64,000 nt of DNA from Agathobaculum hominis (GTDB taxonomy: Bacteria; Bacillota; Clostridia; Oscillospirales; Butyricicoccaceae): NCBI RefSeq assembly GCF_014288055.1, contig NZ_JACOPK010000008.1, forward strand, positions 62,001 through 126,000, given 5' to 3'. This document shows, piece after piece, positions 51,410 to 60,623 of this stretch. The stretch's first letter is position 1; each line of letters opens with the position of its first letter. The notes under the pieces were generated by a model. It searched no databases, was not told the origin of the DNA, and saw nothing but the letters and a program-made list of their open reading frames with translations. The translations under genes were made by a program, and so were the position numbers.

Positions 51410-53008
51410 ATGAGCATGACGGAACAATTCAATGTACAGCCTGCGCCGCAGCGCAAGGTGCTGGGCATTGAATTCGGTTCTACACGAATCAAGGCCGTCT
51501 TGACCGACGGACATGGTGCGGTCCTTGCAACAGGAAGTCATACATGGGAAAATCAGCTGGTCAATGGCATCTGGACCTATCCGCTGGAGCAGGTATGGAA
51601 CGGCCTGCAGGCGTGCTACCGCGATATGGCGGACCGGTACCGGATGCGGTACGGCAGTTCGATCACCGTTCTGGATGCAATCGGCTTCAGCGGCATGATG
51701 CACGGCTATCTGGCATTTGACCGCGACGGCAATCAGTTGGTTCCATTCCGTACATGGAGAAACACCATTACCGACCGGGCGGCCGACCTGCTGACCAAAC
51801 AGTTTTCGTTTAATATTCCGCAGCGCTGGAGCATCGCGCACCTGTATCAGGCGATTCTGAACGAGGAAGCGCATGTTTCCTCCATAGATTACCTGACAAC
51901 GCTGGCAGGATACGTACATTGGCAGCTGACCGGAGAACGCGTTCTTGGCGTCGGCGAGGCGTCTGGTATGTTCCCGATCGACAGCGCCGCGATGACCTAC
52001 GACGCCGATATGGCGGACCGCTTTGACCGGCTGGTTGCCGGGCATCATTTCAGATGGAAGCTGCTGGACATTCTTCCACGGGTTCTGCCCGCGGGCGTAC
52101 AGGCCGGCCGGCTGACACCGGAGGGTGCACAGCTGCTGGATCCGACCGGCGAGTTGCAGCCCGGTACGCCGTTCTGTCCGCCGGAAGGCGACGCCGGAAC
52201 CGGCATGGTCGCGACAAACTCGGTCGCCGAGCGCACCGGCAATGTATCGGCAGGCACCTCCATTTTCGCAATGGTCGTGCTGGAGCGCCCGCTCAGTCAG
52301 GTATATCCGGAGATCGACATGGTGACGACGCCGGATGGCAAGCCGGTTGCCATGGTGCACTGCAACAACTGCACCTCGGAGATCAACGCATGGGCAGGCA
52401 TGCTTCAGGAGTTCGCACACTGCATCGGAAGCGATCTGAGTGATGACAGACTTTATTCGCTGCTATATTCCAAAGCGGCGGAGGGAGAAAAAGACGGCGG
52501 CGGCCTTCTGTGCTGCAACTATCTGTCGGGTGAGCCGGTCGTTGACATGGAGGAGGGACGGCCTCTTCTGGTACGCCGTCCGGAAAGCCGCCTGACGCTC
52601 GGAAACTTTATGCGCGCACAGTTGTATTCTGCTGTGGCAACCCTTAAAATAGGAATGGAGCTGCTGACCGAAGGAGAATCCGTCAAGCTGGATCGGCTGA
52701 TGGGCCACGGCGGTCTGTTCAAGACACCGGAGGCAGGGCAGAAAATCATGGCTGCTGCGATAGGTGTTCCTGTATCGGTTATGGAAAACGCCGGCGAGGG
52801 AGGCGCGTGGGGTATCGCGCTGCTGGCGGAATATATGCTGAGCGGAGAGGGAATGACACTGGCGCAGTACATGGAACAGAACGTCTTTACGGATATGCCA
52901 ATCATCGAAAAGGATCCGGCTCCCGCGGACATTGCCGGATTTACCGCTTATATGCACGCATATCAGGGACTTCTGGCTGTTGAAGAAACCGCAATACAGG
53001 CGGTATGA
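51410..53008 (+). CDS. FGGY-family carbohydrate kinase, probable ribulokinase
   Basis: 532 residues from ATG 51410 (site GAAGGTG). FGGY domain blocks VLGIEFGSTRIKAVLTDG, GFSGMMHGYLAFD, GEASGMFPID and the C-terminal LDRLMGHGGLFKTP with ENAGEGGAWGIALLAEYM. Diverged from classical AraB, but heads an operon with araA and araD, so phosphorylation of L-ribulose is the natural role. First gene of an eight-gene operon reaching 61.7 kb. Confidence 0.87.
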   Translation: MSMTEQFNVQPAPQRKVLGIEFGSTRIKAVLTDGHGAVLATGSHTWENQLVNGIWTYPLEQVWNGLQACYRDMADRYRMRYGSSITVLDAIGFSGMMHGYLAFDRDGNQLVPFRTWRNTITDRAADLLTKQFSFNIPQRWSIAHLYQAILNEEAHVSSIDYLTTLAGYVHWQLTGERVLGVGEASGMFPIDSAAMTYDADMADRFDRLVAGHHFRWKLLDILPRVLPAGVQAGRLTPEGAQLLDPTGELQPGTPFCPPEGDAGTGMVATNSVAERTGNVSAGTSIFAMVVLERPLSQVYPEIDMVTTPDGKPVAMVHCNNCTSEINAWAGMLQEFAHCIGSDLSDDRLYSLLYSKAAEGEKDGGGLLCCNYLSGEPVVDMEEGRPLLVRRPESRLTLGNFMRAQLYSAVATLKIGMELLTEGESVKLDRLMGHGGLFKTPEAGQKIMAAAIGVPVSVMENAGEGGAWGIALLAEYMLSGEGMTLAQYMEQNVFTDMPIIEKDPAPADIAGFTAYMHAYQGLLAVEETAIQAV

Positions 53009-53042
53009 AAAACGCAGGGGAAAACAGAAAGGAAGATACCGC

Positions 53043-54518
53043 ATGGCACTGAAGGATTATGAATTTTGGCTGATTGTAGGCTCTCAGCATTTATACGGTG
53101 AAGAAACGCTCCGTCAGGTAAAGGAACACGCGCAGATCATGACGGAGGGAATGAACCGGTCGGGCAGGCTTCCCTGCTCGCTGGTATTGAAGCCGGTAGC
53201 AAAGACTCCGGATGAAATCACGGAGGTAATGCGGGCGGCAAACGCCGACAGCCGCTGCGCGGGCGTGATCGTCTGGATGCACACGTTTTCGCCCTCTAAG
53301 ATGTGGATCGGCGGACTGTCGGTGCTCCAGAAGCCGTACTGCCACTTCGCAACGCAGTTCAACCGCAACATTCCGAACGAAGGCATCGACATGGATTTCA
53401 TGAACCTGAACCAGTCAGCGCACGGCGACCGCGAACACGGCTTCATCGCAGCGCGCATGCGTCTGCCGCGCAAGATCGTTGCAGGATACTGGGAAGATGC
53501 AGATGTACAGGGAAAAATCGGTAGCTGGATGCGTGCCGCAGTAGGCGCGGCCGTAAGCCGCGAGCTGAAGGTCATGCGCTTTGGCGATAATATGCGTCAG
53601 GTCGCGGTGACCGAAGGCGATAAGGTCGAAGTACAGATGAAGCTCGGCTGGCAGGTGAATACCTATGCAGTCGGCGATCTTGTTGAAGTGATGAATCAGG
53701 TAAGTGAGCAGGAAATCGACAGCCTGATGAAGGAATATCAGCAGAATTACGAGTTCGCGACCGATGATATGGAAACCGTCCGCTACCAGGCGCGCGAGGA
53801 GATCGCCATTCAGAAAATGCTGGATGAGCACGGCTGCGGTGCATATACCAATACCTTTGAGGATCTCTGGGGCATGGAACAGCTTCCCGGCATTGCTTCG
53901 CAGGACCTGATGGCAAAGGGTTACGGCTACGGCGGCGAGGGCGACTGGAAGGTATCCGCGCTGACGCACATCATGAAGCAGATGAGCGAGGGCGTCCCGG
54001 GCGGAACGGCCTTCATGGAGGATTATACCTACGACCTCGAACCGGGCAAGGAGCTTTCGCTCGGTGCGCATATGCTGGAGGTCTGCCCGTCTGTTGCGGC
54101 GGAAAAGCCGCGCATCGAGGTGCATCCGCTGGGTATCGGCGGCAAGGCCGCACCGGCACGTCTGGTCTTTGAGGGACATCCGGGCAACGCCATTGTCGTT
54201 TCGCTGATCGATATGGGCGGCCGTCTCCGCATGATTGTACAGGATATTGAATGCATCAAGCCGATTTACGAAATGCCCAATCTGCCGGTAGCCCGCGTTA
54301 TGTGGAAGGGTATGCCGGATCTGAAAACCGGTATCCACGCATGGATCATGGCAGGCGGCGCGCATCATACGGTGCTCTCCTATGCCGTTACCGCTGAGCA
54401 GATGGAAGACTGGGCAGAGATCATGGGCATTGAATTTGTTCATATTACGAAGGATACCACCATTTCGGCACTCAAGCAGCAGCTGCTCGTGTCCGATCTG
54501 GCATGGAAGCTGAAATAA
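53043..54518 (+). CDS. araA: L-arabinose isomerase
   Basis: 491 residues from ATG 53043 (site AAAGGAAG). Starts DYEFWLIVGSQHLYGEETL; conserved HTFSPSKMWIGGL, QFNRNIPNEGIDMDFMNLNQ, metal-site Glu in GVPGGTAFMEDYTYDL, and HHTVLSYAVT near the end. Converts L-arabinose to L-ribulose with Mn2+. 34 bases after the kinase gene. Confidence 0.97.
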   Translation: MALKDYEFWLIVGSQHLYGEETLRQVKEHAQIMTEGMNRSGRLPCSLVLKPVAKTPDEITEVMRAANADSRCAGVIVWMHTFSPSKMWIGGLSVLQKPYCHFATQFNRNIPNEGIDMDFMNLNQSAHGDREHGFIAARMRLPRKIVAGYWEDADVQGKIGSWMRAAVGAAVSRELKVMRFGDNMRQVAVTEGDKVEVQMKLGWQVNTYAVGDLVEVMNQVSEQEIDSLMKEYQQNYEFATDDMETVRYQAREEIAIQKMLDEHGCGAYTNTFEDLWGMEQLPGIASQDLMAKGYGYGGEGDWKVSALTHIMKQMSEGVPGGTAFMEDYTYDLEPGKELSLGAHMLEVCPSVAAEKPRIEVHPLGIGGKAAPARLVFEGHPGNAIVVSLIDMGGRLRMIVQDIECIKPIYEMPNLPVARVMWKGMPDLKTGIHAWIMAGGAHHTVLSYAVTAEQMEDWAEIMGIEFVHITKDTTISALKQQLLVSDLAWKLK

Positions 54519-54534
54519 GGAGGGGAGAGACGCT

Positions 54535-55230
54535 ATGCTGGAACAGCTCAAGCAAGAGGTGCTGGAAGCCAATCTCCTGCTCCCAAAGCACAAGCTCATC
54601 ACATTTACCTGGGGTAATGTATCCGGTATCGACCGGGAAAAGGGCCTGATCGTTATCAAGCCGTCGGGTGTGGAATATGAGGACATGACGGCGGATGATA
54701 TGGTCGTGGTTGATCTGAACGGAACGGTTGTCGAAGGTTCGCTTCGCCCGTCCTCGGACACCCCGACGCACATCGAACTGTATCGCTCCTTCCCGGATAT
54801 CGGCGGCGTCGTACATACGCATTCCCGCTGGGCAACGACCTTTGCGCAGGCCGGCATGCCGATTCCGGCGCTCGGCACGACGCATGGCGACTATTTCTAC
54901 GGTGCGGTCCCCTGCACGCGCGCAATGACGCCGGCAGAGATCGCGGGCGAGTACGAGAAGGAGACCGGCAAGGTGATTGTCGAGACCTTCCGCGATAAAA
55001 ACCCGAATCAGGTCCCGGCGGTCATCGTTCACAGCCATGGCCCGTTCACCTGGGGCGCGACGCCGAAAAAGGCGGTAGAAAATGCCGTTGTGCTGGAGGA
55101 ATGTGCGCTGATGGCATGGCAGGACCTGCTGGTTTCCAACAATACCGTGCAGCCGATGCAGCAGGAGCTGCTGGACAAGCATTATCTGCGCAAGCACGGC
55201 AAAAACGCTTATTACGGTCAGAAGGCCTGA
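54535..55230 (+). CDS. araD: L-ribulose-5-phosphate 4-epimerase
   Basis: 231 residues. Class II aldolase fold: FTWGNVSGIDREKGLIVIKP, SSDTPTHIELYRSF, zinc ligands in HTHSRWATTFAQAG and VHSHGPFTWG. Produces D-xylulose 5-phosphate, which enters the pentose phosphate pathway. Site AAGGAGGGG, 16 bases after araA. Confidence 0.97.
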   Translation: MLEQLKQEVLEANLLLPKHKLITFTWGNVSGIDREKGLIVIKPSGVEYEDMTADDMVVVDLNGTVVEGSLRPSSDTPTHIELYRSFPDIGGVVHTHSRWATTFAQAGMPIPALGTTHGDYFYGAVPCTRAMTPAEIAGEYEKETGKVIVETFRDKNPNQVPAVIVHSHGPFTWGATPKKAVENAVVLEECALMAWQDLLVSNNTVQPMQQELLDKHYLRKHGKNAYYGQKA

Positions 55231-55343
55231 AAATAAAAACGCCGTCGCCTGCTGGACGGCAGCGCATAAGGAGGGCGGAATAAGCAGCAGAGAAGTAGAG
55301 TGGAAGAGATAACAGGACAAAAACAGAGAAAGAGGTATGAAAA

Positions 55344-56633
55344 ATGAGAAAAATGTGGAAAAGAGCTCTGGCAGGCGTGCTGACAGCCAGCATGGCACTT
55401 TCGCTGGCGGCATGCGGCGGTTCGTCTTCTAACGGCGGCAGCAGCGCAGACGGCAGCACGACGCTTGAGGTCTGGTCGTCCAACCTGTCGGATTCGCAGC
55501 GCGAAAACGTAAAGAAGCTGGTAGCACAGTATGAGGAGCAGACCGGCGTCAAGGTCAACTATACCGAGTTCTCCTATGACATGCTGCATGACAAGATCCT
55601 CTCCGCGGCTGCGGGTGGCAATACGCCGGACGTTGCGTGGGGCCTGCCCGAGTGGACCGGCGAATTCCACAGCATGGGCATTCTGGAGGACCTGTCCGAC
55701 CGCTACGCAAACTGGGACGACGCTTCCGTACTGAGCGACGCGGTCATGAAGGGTATGTCCATCGGCGATGAGATCATCGGTGTGCCGTACGAAATGACGG
55801 TTCGCGCTTATCTGTGCCACGAGAATATCATGGAAAAGGGCGGCGCGTCCGTACCGGCTACCTGGGACGATGTGCTTTCCATGACGGATTTCAAGGATAA
55901 GACCGGCACCTATCCGTATGCGCTGGCCTGCACGGGCGTGCGTGCTCCGCAGGAAATGATCGTTTATCTGGCGCAGAAGGGCCTTGAGATCTGCTCGCTG
56001 CAGGATGACGGCATGTACAAGAATACCTGGAAGGATAATGCAGACCAGCTGGCCGCAGCGGCAGACGTGTTCCAGTTCTATAAGGACTGCATCGACAGCG
56101 GCGTTGTCGATCCGAACTCCAAGAGCTTCGGCTATGAAGAGACCGACGACAACTTCGTCAACGGCTTCTCCGCCAGCTACGTAACCGGCAACTGGCTCCA
56201 GGAAAAAGAGGACGCCAATCCGGAAGTGATGTCCGATGTTACCGTAGAGCCGATTCCGGTACCGGAAGGCGGCACGCCGGCAACCTACATGGAGCTGAAG
56301 CCGCTGTTCCTGTTCAACACCAGCAAGAACAACGACGCAGCATTCGACTTTGCGACCTACGTATGCGGCAAGGAATGGCAGCAGGACGTTTACTCCAGCG
56401 CATCTCCGCGTTCCGATGTAACCGTTCCGGGCAAGTGGACCGAGGACTTCCAGGCTCTGTCCGATAACGGCGTTGCATTCCCGCCGGTAACGCTGGGCAG
56501 CATTTCTCAGGCTATGATCGATTCCATCGCTAAGGTCCTTCAGGAGGGCATGACGCCGCAGGCAGCAGCAGAGTGGCTGGCCGATGCAGTCAACACCTCT
56601 CTGGAAGAGTCCGGCGAGCTGAGCGCTTCGTAA
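55344..56633 (+). CDS. Sugar ABC transporter substrate-binding lipoprotein
   Basis: 429 residues. Lipoprotein signal: MRKMWKRAL, hydrophobic stretch, lipobox SLAAC at about 20-24, then a Gly/Ser-rich tether. Extracytoplasmic solute-binding family 1 (LEVWSSNLSDSQRENVKKLV; ISQAMIDSIAKVLQEGMTPQ). Presents an oligosaccharide to the permeases encoded next. A GCCGTC/GACGGC hairpin lies between araD and this gene. Confidence 0.93.
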   Translation: MRKMWKRALAGVLTASMALSLAACGGSSSNGGSSADGSTTLEVWSSNLSDSQRENVKKLVAQYEEQTGVKVNYTEFSYDMLHDKILSAAAGGNTPDVAWGLPEWTGEFHSMGILEDLSDRYANWDDASVLSDAVMKGMSIGDEIIGVPYEMTVRAYLCHENIMEKGGASVPATWDDVLSMTDFKDKTGTYPYALACTGVRAPQEMIVYLAQKGLEICSLQDDGMYKNTWKDNADQLAAAADVFQFYKDCIDSGVVDPNSKSFGYEETDDNFVNGFSASYVTGNWLQEKEDANPEVMSDVTVEPIPVPEGGTPATYMELKPLFLFNTSKNNDAAFDFATYVCGKEWQQDVYSSASPRSDVTVPGKWTEDFQALSDNGVAFPPVTLGSISQAMIDSIAKVLQEGMTPQAAAEWLADAVNTSLEESGELSAS

Positions 56634-56644
56634 AAAGAAAATGG

Positions 56645-56677
56645 TGCATACCGGAGCGGAAGCCGTTCCGGTATGCA
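56645..56677 (+). other. Intercistronic hairpin after the binding-protein gene
   Basis: TGCATACCGGA / TTCCGGTATGCA, 11 pairs, no T-run. Probably protects the upstream message or trims read-through so that more binding protein than permease is made. Confidence 0.65.
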
Positions 56678-56708
56678 TACTCTTAATCCTGGAGAAAGGT
56701 GGAGAAAT

Positions 56709-57623
56709 ATGCCGGAAAAGAAGAAAAAATACTTAACACGCGACCAAAGAGACAACCGGACAGCCTGGATCATGCTGGCGCCCGCTCTGCTGTTTCTGGC
56801 GGTAATGATTGCCTATCCGCTGGGCAAGGTAATCCATGATGCGTTTTCTCAGGTAAACCTGATAAAGCCCAATGTTTCCGGATTTGCAGGTCTGGATAAC
56901 TTCAAGACAATTCTCAATGATGAACACTTCTGGAATGATGCGAAAAACACCGTAATCTGGACAGTGTGCTCGGTAGCCGGTGAGTATATCGTCGGCATGC
57001 TGGCAGCTGTTCTGCTGAATCAGAAATTCAAGGGTCGCGCAATTTTCCGAACCTGCGTCTTTATTCCCTGGCTGGTTCCGATCATCGTTGCAGGCATGAC
57101 ATGGGACTGGATGCTCAATACAGATTTCGGCATTGTAAACTACCTGTTGACTCATCTGCATATCGTCCAGGCTCCGATAAACTTCCTCGGTGACGCCAGA
57201 TTTGCTATGGCGACAGTTATTTTCGTAAATATCTGGCGCAGCTTCCCGTACTACACGATTTCTTTCCTGGCTGCGATGCAGTCGATTCCCGGCGACCTGT
57301 CGGAGGCAGCGGCGATCGACGGCGCGGGCATGTTCACCCGCTTCTTCCGCATTACGCTGCCGCAGCTGAAGTCGGTATCGCTGGTCATCGTATTCATCCA
57401 TGTCATCTGGACCGCGATCAACTTCGACTTTATCTGGGTCATGACAGAGGGCGGCCCGAACTACGCTACCGAAACGCTGCCGATCATGATCTATCGTTAT
57501 TCGATGAAAAAGTTCAATGTCGGCGCAGCGTCCGCGCTGTCTACCATGATGTTTACGGTCATGACGATCCTGTTCGTATTCTATTACCGCAAACGAGAAA
57601 AAATCAACAGCCAGGCAGGCTGA
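56709..57623 (+). CDS. Sugar ABC transporter permease (MalF type)
   Basis: 304 residues from ATG 56709 (site AAAGGTGGAG). Six membrane helices; the EAA loop is EAAAIDGAGMFTRFFRITLP, which docks the ATPase. Pairs with the next permease to form the membrane channel of the oligosaccharide importer. Confidence 0.95.
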   Translation: MPEKKKKYLTRDQRDNRTAWIMLAPALLFLAVMIAYPLGKVIHDAFSQVNLIKPNVSGFAGLDNFKTILNDEHFWNDAKNTVIWTVCSVAGEYIVGMLAAVLLNQKFKGRAIFRTCVFIPWLVPIIVAGMTWDWMLNTDFGIVNYLLTHLHIVQAPINFLGDARFAMATVIFVNIWRSFPYYTISFLAAMQSIPGDLSEAAAIDGAGMFTRFFRITLPQLKSVSLVIVFIHVIWTAINFDFIWVMTEGGPNYATETLPIMIYRYSMKKFNVGAASALSTMMFTVMTILFVFYYRKREKINSQAG

Positions 57624-57639
57624 GAAAGGGGCGGAAAAA

Positions 57640-58482
57640 ATGGGCAGTAAAAAAACAAGGGCGGCTGTTTCCGCCGTTACCTACATTCTGATCAGCATTC
57701 TGGCGGTCATCTGTGTTTTCCCATTCTTCTGGATGCTGATTTCTGCATTGAAACCGAAGGATGAGATCCGTTCGGCAGTCCCTTCGCTGCTGATCGACAA
57801 TCCAACGATCGATAACTTCCGTCGCGTGCTGGTCGATAACGGCTTTCTTACCTATATTAAGAACAGCTTTGTCGTTTCCCTCGCCGCAACGCTCATCTCC
57901 ATGATCATTGCGGTGCTGGCCGGCTATGCGCTGAGCCGTTACTACCGCAAGCGCATCGTGAAGACTTCGAACTTCATGATGATGCTGTCGCAGATGATTC
58001 CGGGCGTTCTTCTTCTGGTACCTCTGTATATGATCATGCAGCAGATGCATATGCTGGAGACGCACATTTCTCTGGTGCTGGCATACACCACGTTCGTCAT
58101 TCCGCTCTGCACCTTTATGATGAGCAGCTTTTTTGACACGGTACCGATCGACCTGGAAGAAGCCGCCGAGATCGACGGCTGCTCCAAAGCAAAGACGCTG
58201 ATCCGCGTCATTCTTCCGGTTTCGATTCCCAGTCTGATTTCGACCGGTCTGTATGCGTTCATCAATGCGTGGAACGAGTTCATGTTCGGCTACGTTCTGA
58301 TTTCGTCCGATAAGCTGCGCACGCTGACACCGGCAATCATGCTTTTCAAGGGCGCGAACCTGGTAGACTGGGGCGGCCTGATGGCGGCATCCGTCATTTC
58401 GGTCCTGCCGGTTACGATCATTTTCCTGTTCCTTCAGAAATACTTCCTTGCCGGTCTGATGAGCGGTTCGGTCAAGGGCTGA
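57640..58482 (+). CDS. Sugar ABC transporter permease (MalG type)
   Basis: 280 residues, six membrane helices, EAA loop EEAAEIDGCSKAKTLIRVIL, C-terminal GLMSGSVKG typical of the family. Site AAAGGGG, 16 bases after the first permease. Confidence 0.95.
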   Translation: MGSKKTRAAVSAVTYILISILAVICVFPFFWMLISALKPKDEIRSAVPSLLIDNPTIDNFRRVLVDNGFLTYIKNSFVVSLAATLISMIIAVLAGYALSRYYRKRIVKTSNFMMMLSQMIPGVLLLVPLYMIMQQMHMLETHISLVLAYTTFVIPLCTFMMSSFFDTVPIDLEEAAEIDGCSKAKTLIRVILPVSIPSLISTGLYAFINAWNEFMFGYVLISSDKLRTLTPAIMLFKGANLVDWGGLMAASVISVLPVTIIFLFLQKYFLAGLMSGSVKG

Positions 58483-58494
58483 TGGAGGTTTGCC

Positions 58495-60609
58495 ATGAAG
58501 CGTATCGCAATCAACGAAAACGGTATCCATATGGTCTTTGAGGTGCGCCGCGATAAGGTCCGGCTGGTGCATTTCTCCGCCCTTCCGCTGGACGAGAACA
58601 CACTCGTCCGGCAGGGAGAAAAGGACCTGTATTTCCCCTCCGAGATACAGGTGACCGGACGCAATCGCCCCAGCAACTGGCATGGTGCGAAAATCGTAGA
58701 GACCTCGCCCGGATATGAAATGAAGTATCTGGATTTCCGCGACAGCCGGAATGACACCGGCCGCAAGCTGGAATGGGAGACCGTTCACGAGGAAACCGGA
58801 CTGCATCTGACCATGCATTATCAGTTTTATGACGGCATTCCGGTCGTCCGCAGCTGGACCGAGGTAACCAACTGCGGGACTGAAGCGCAGGGGCTGGAAG
58901 CGCTCTCCTCGTTCTGTCTGATGGGACTCGGCAAAGAGGGCCTGATTCGACCGGATCGCAAGCTGCGCCTCAGCGTTCCGCACCACTCGTGGAAACGGGA
59001 AATGCACTGGAACAGATACAGCTTTTCCGATCTGGGCTTGACCTTCACGGCCGGTTCCGATCCGGAAGCCGAATCGACGCAGGTCTTTTCGGTGAGCAAT
59101 ACGGGCAACTGGTCTACCAAGGAGTATCTTCCGATGGCGTATCTCGAGGATACGGAAGCCGGCGTATCGCTTTACTGGCAGATCGAACATAACGGTTCGT
59201 GGCACTGGGAGATCAGTGACTACGAAGGGCAGTATTATCTGGAGCTTGGCGGTCCGGATGAGCTGCATAACCACTGGTGGAAGCAGCTGATGCCGGGCGA
59301 GACCTTTGTTTCGGTTCCTGCCTGCATCGGTGTGGAAACCGCAGGCATGGATCGCGCTATGGCTGCACTGACCGAATACCGACGGCGGATACGCCGCCCG
59401 AATCGTGACAATGAGCAGCTCTCGGTCATTTTCAATGACTATATGAACTGCCTGTCCGGTGACCCCACGACGCAGAAGGAACTGGAAATGATTCCGAAGG
59501 CGCGGGAAGCAGGATGCGAATACTTTGTCGTAGACTGCGGATGGTATGCGGACGGCGCATGGTGGGACGGCGTCGGTGAGTGGCGCCCCTCGGAAAAGCG
59601 CTTCCCGGGCGGCTTCAAAGAGGTCATGGATGCCATACGCGACGCGGGCATGATCCCAGGCGCATGGCTGGAGCTGGAAGTCATGGGCGTCAACTGTCCG
59701 CTGGCAAAGCAGCTTCCGGACAGCTGGTTCTTCATGCGGCACGGCAGGCGTGTGTGCGATAAGGGGCGCTATCAGCTCGATTTCCGCAATGCGGAGGTTC
59801 GGGACTATGCCGAGCGGGTGATCGACCGCATGGTCAATGAATACGGCGTCGGCTATATCAAGATGGATTACAACATCGAGCCGGGCACCGGTACCGATCA
59901 GCAGGCCGACAGCACGGGTCAGGGTCTGCTGGAGCATAACCGGGCGTATCTGGCATGGATCGATCATATTTTTGAAAAATACCCGGAGCTCGTCATAGAA
60001 AACTGCTCAAGCGGCGGCATGCGGACGGACTATGCGATGCTGGCACGGCACAGCCTTCAGTCCACAAGCGACCAGACCGATTACCGGCAGTACGCGACTC
60101 TGGCCGCCAATGCACCGGCGGCGGTCACCCCGGAGCAGGCTGCGGTGTGGTCCTATCCGCTGACCGACGGTGATGAAGAAGAAACGATTTTCAACATGGT
60201 CAACGCAATGCTGCTTCGCATTCACCAAAGTGGCCATCTGGTCAATCTCAGCCCGGCTCGGTTCGCGCTGGTGAAGGAAGGCATTGCATGCTACAAGAGC
60301 ATCCGGCAGGATATTCGGCGGGCGGTTCCGTTCTGGCCACTGGGTCTGTCCTCGTACGGGGATTCGTGGGTATCTCTCGGACTGAAAGCCGGAAACAAAA
60401 ACTATATTGCGGTATGGCGCAGCGACAGCGGAAACGATACCTGTCTGCTTCCCATTTCGCATCTGCGCGGAAAAGACGCAAGTGTAAAGTGCCTCTATCC
60501 GCAGAATGCCGCGTGCCGCTGCGCATGGCACAAGGAAAGCGGCGAACTTGCGGTCGAGCTGCCGGTGAATATCTCGGCACGACTGTTTGAAGTAAGTGCA
60601 AACGAATAA
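58495..60609 (+). CDS. GH36 alpha-galactosidase
   Basis: 704 residues, no signal peptide. N-terminal beta-supersandwich, then a TIM barrel with FVVDCGWYADGAWWDGVGEW, the nucleophile Asp in GYIKMDYNIEPG and the acid/base block ENCSSGGMRTDYAMLARH; C-terminal beta domain. Removes terminal alpha-galactose from oligosaccharides brought in by the ABC importer. Twelve bases after the permease gene, so one operon. Confidence 0.93.
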   Translation: MKRIAINENGIHMVFEVRRDKVRLVHFSALPLDENTLVRQGEKDLYFPSEIQVTGRNRPSNWHGAKIVETSPGYEMKYLDFRDSRNDTGRKLEWETVHEETGLHLTMHYQFYDGIPVVRSWTEVTNCGTEAQGLEALSSFCLMGLGKEGLIRPDRKLRLSVPHHSWKREMHWNRYSFSDLGLTFTAGSDPEAESTQVFSVSNTGNWSTKEYLPMAYLEDTEAGVSLYWQIEHNGSWHWEISDYEGQYYLELGGPDELHNHWWKQLMPGETFVSVPACIGVETAGMDRAMAALTEYRRRIRRPNRDNEQLSVIFNDYMNCLSGDPTTQKELEMIPKAREAGCEYFVVDCGWYADGAWWDGVGEWRPSEKRFPGGFKEVMDAIRDAGMIPGAWLELEVMGVNCPLAKQLPDSWFFMRHGRRVCDKGRYQLDFRNAEVRDYAERVIDRMVNEYGVGYIKMDYNIEPGTGTDQQADSTGQGLLEHNRAYLAWIDHIFEKYPELVIENCSSGGMRTDYAMLARHSLQSTSDQTDYRQYATLAANAPAAVTPEQAAVWSYPLTDGDEEETIFNMVNAMLLRIHQSGHLVNLSPARFALVKEGIACYKSIRQDIRRAVPFWPLGLSSYGDSWVSLGLKAGNKNYIAVWRSDSGNDTCLLPISHLRGKDASVKCLYPQNAACRCAWHKESGELAVELPVNISARLFEVSANE

Positions 60610-60623
60610 GGAGGAATCAAGGA

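Noticed and set aside
57604..59967. 787-codon open frame on the minus strand opposite the permease and GH36 genes
   Set aside because: No ribosome site, Arg/His/Asp-rich composition and no motif; it mirrors GC-rich codons of the real genes.
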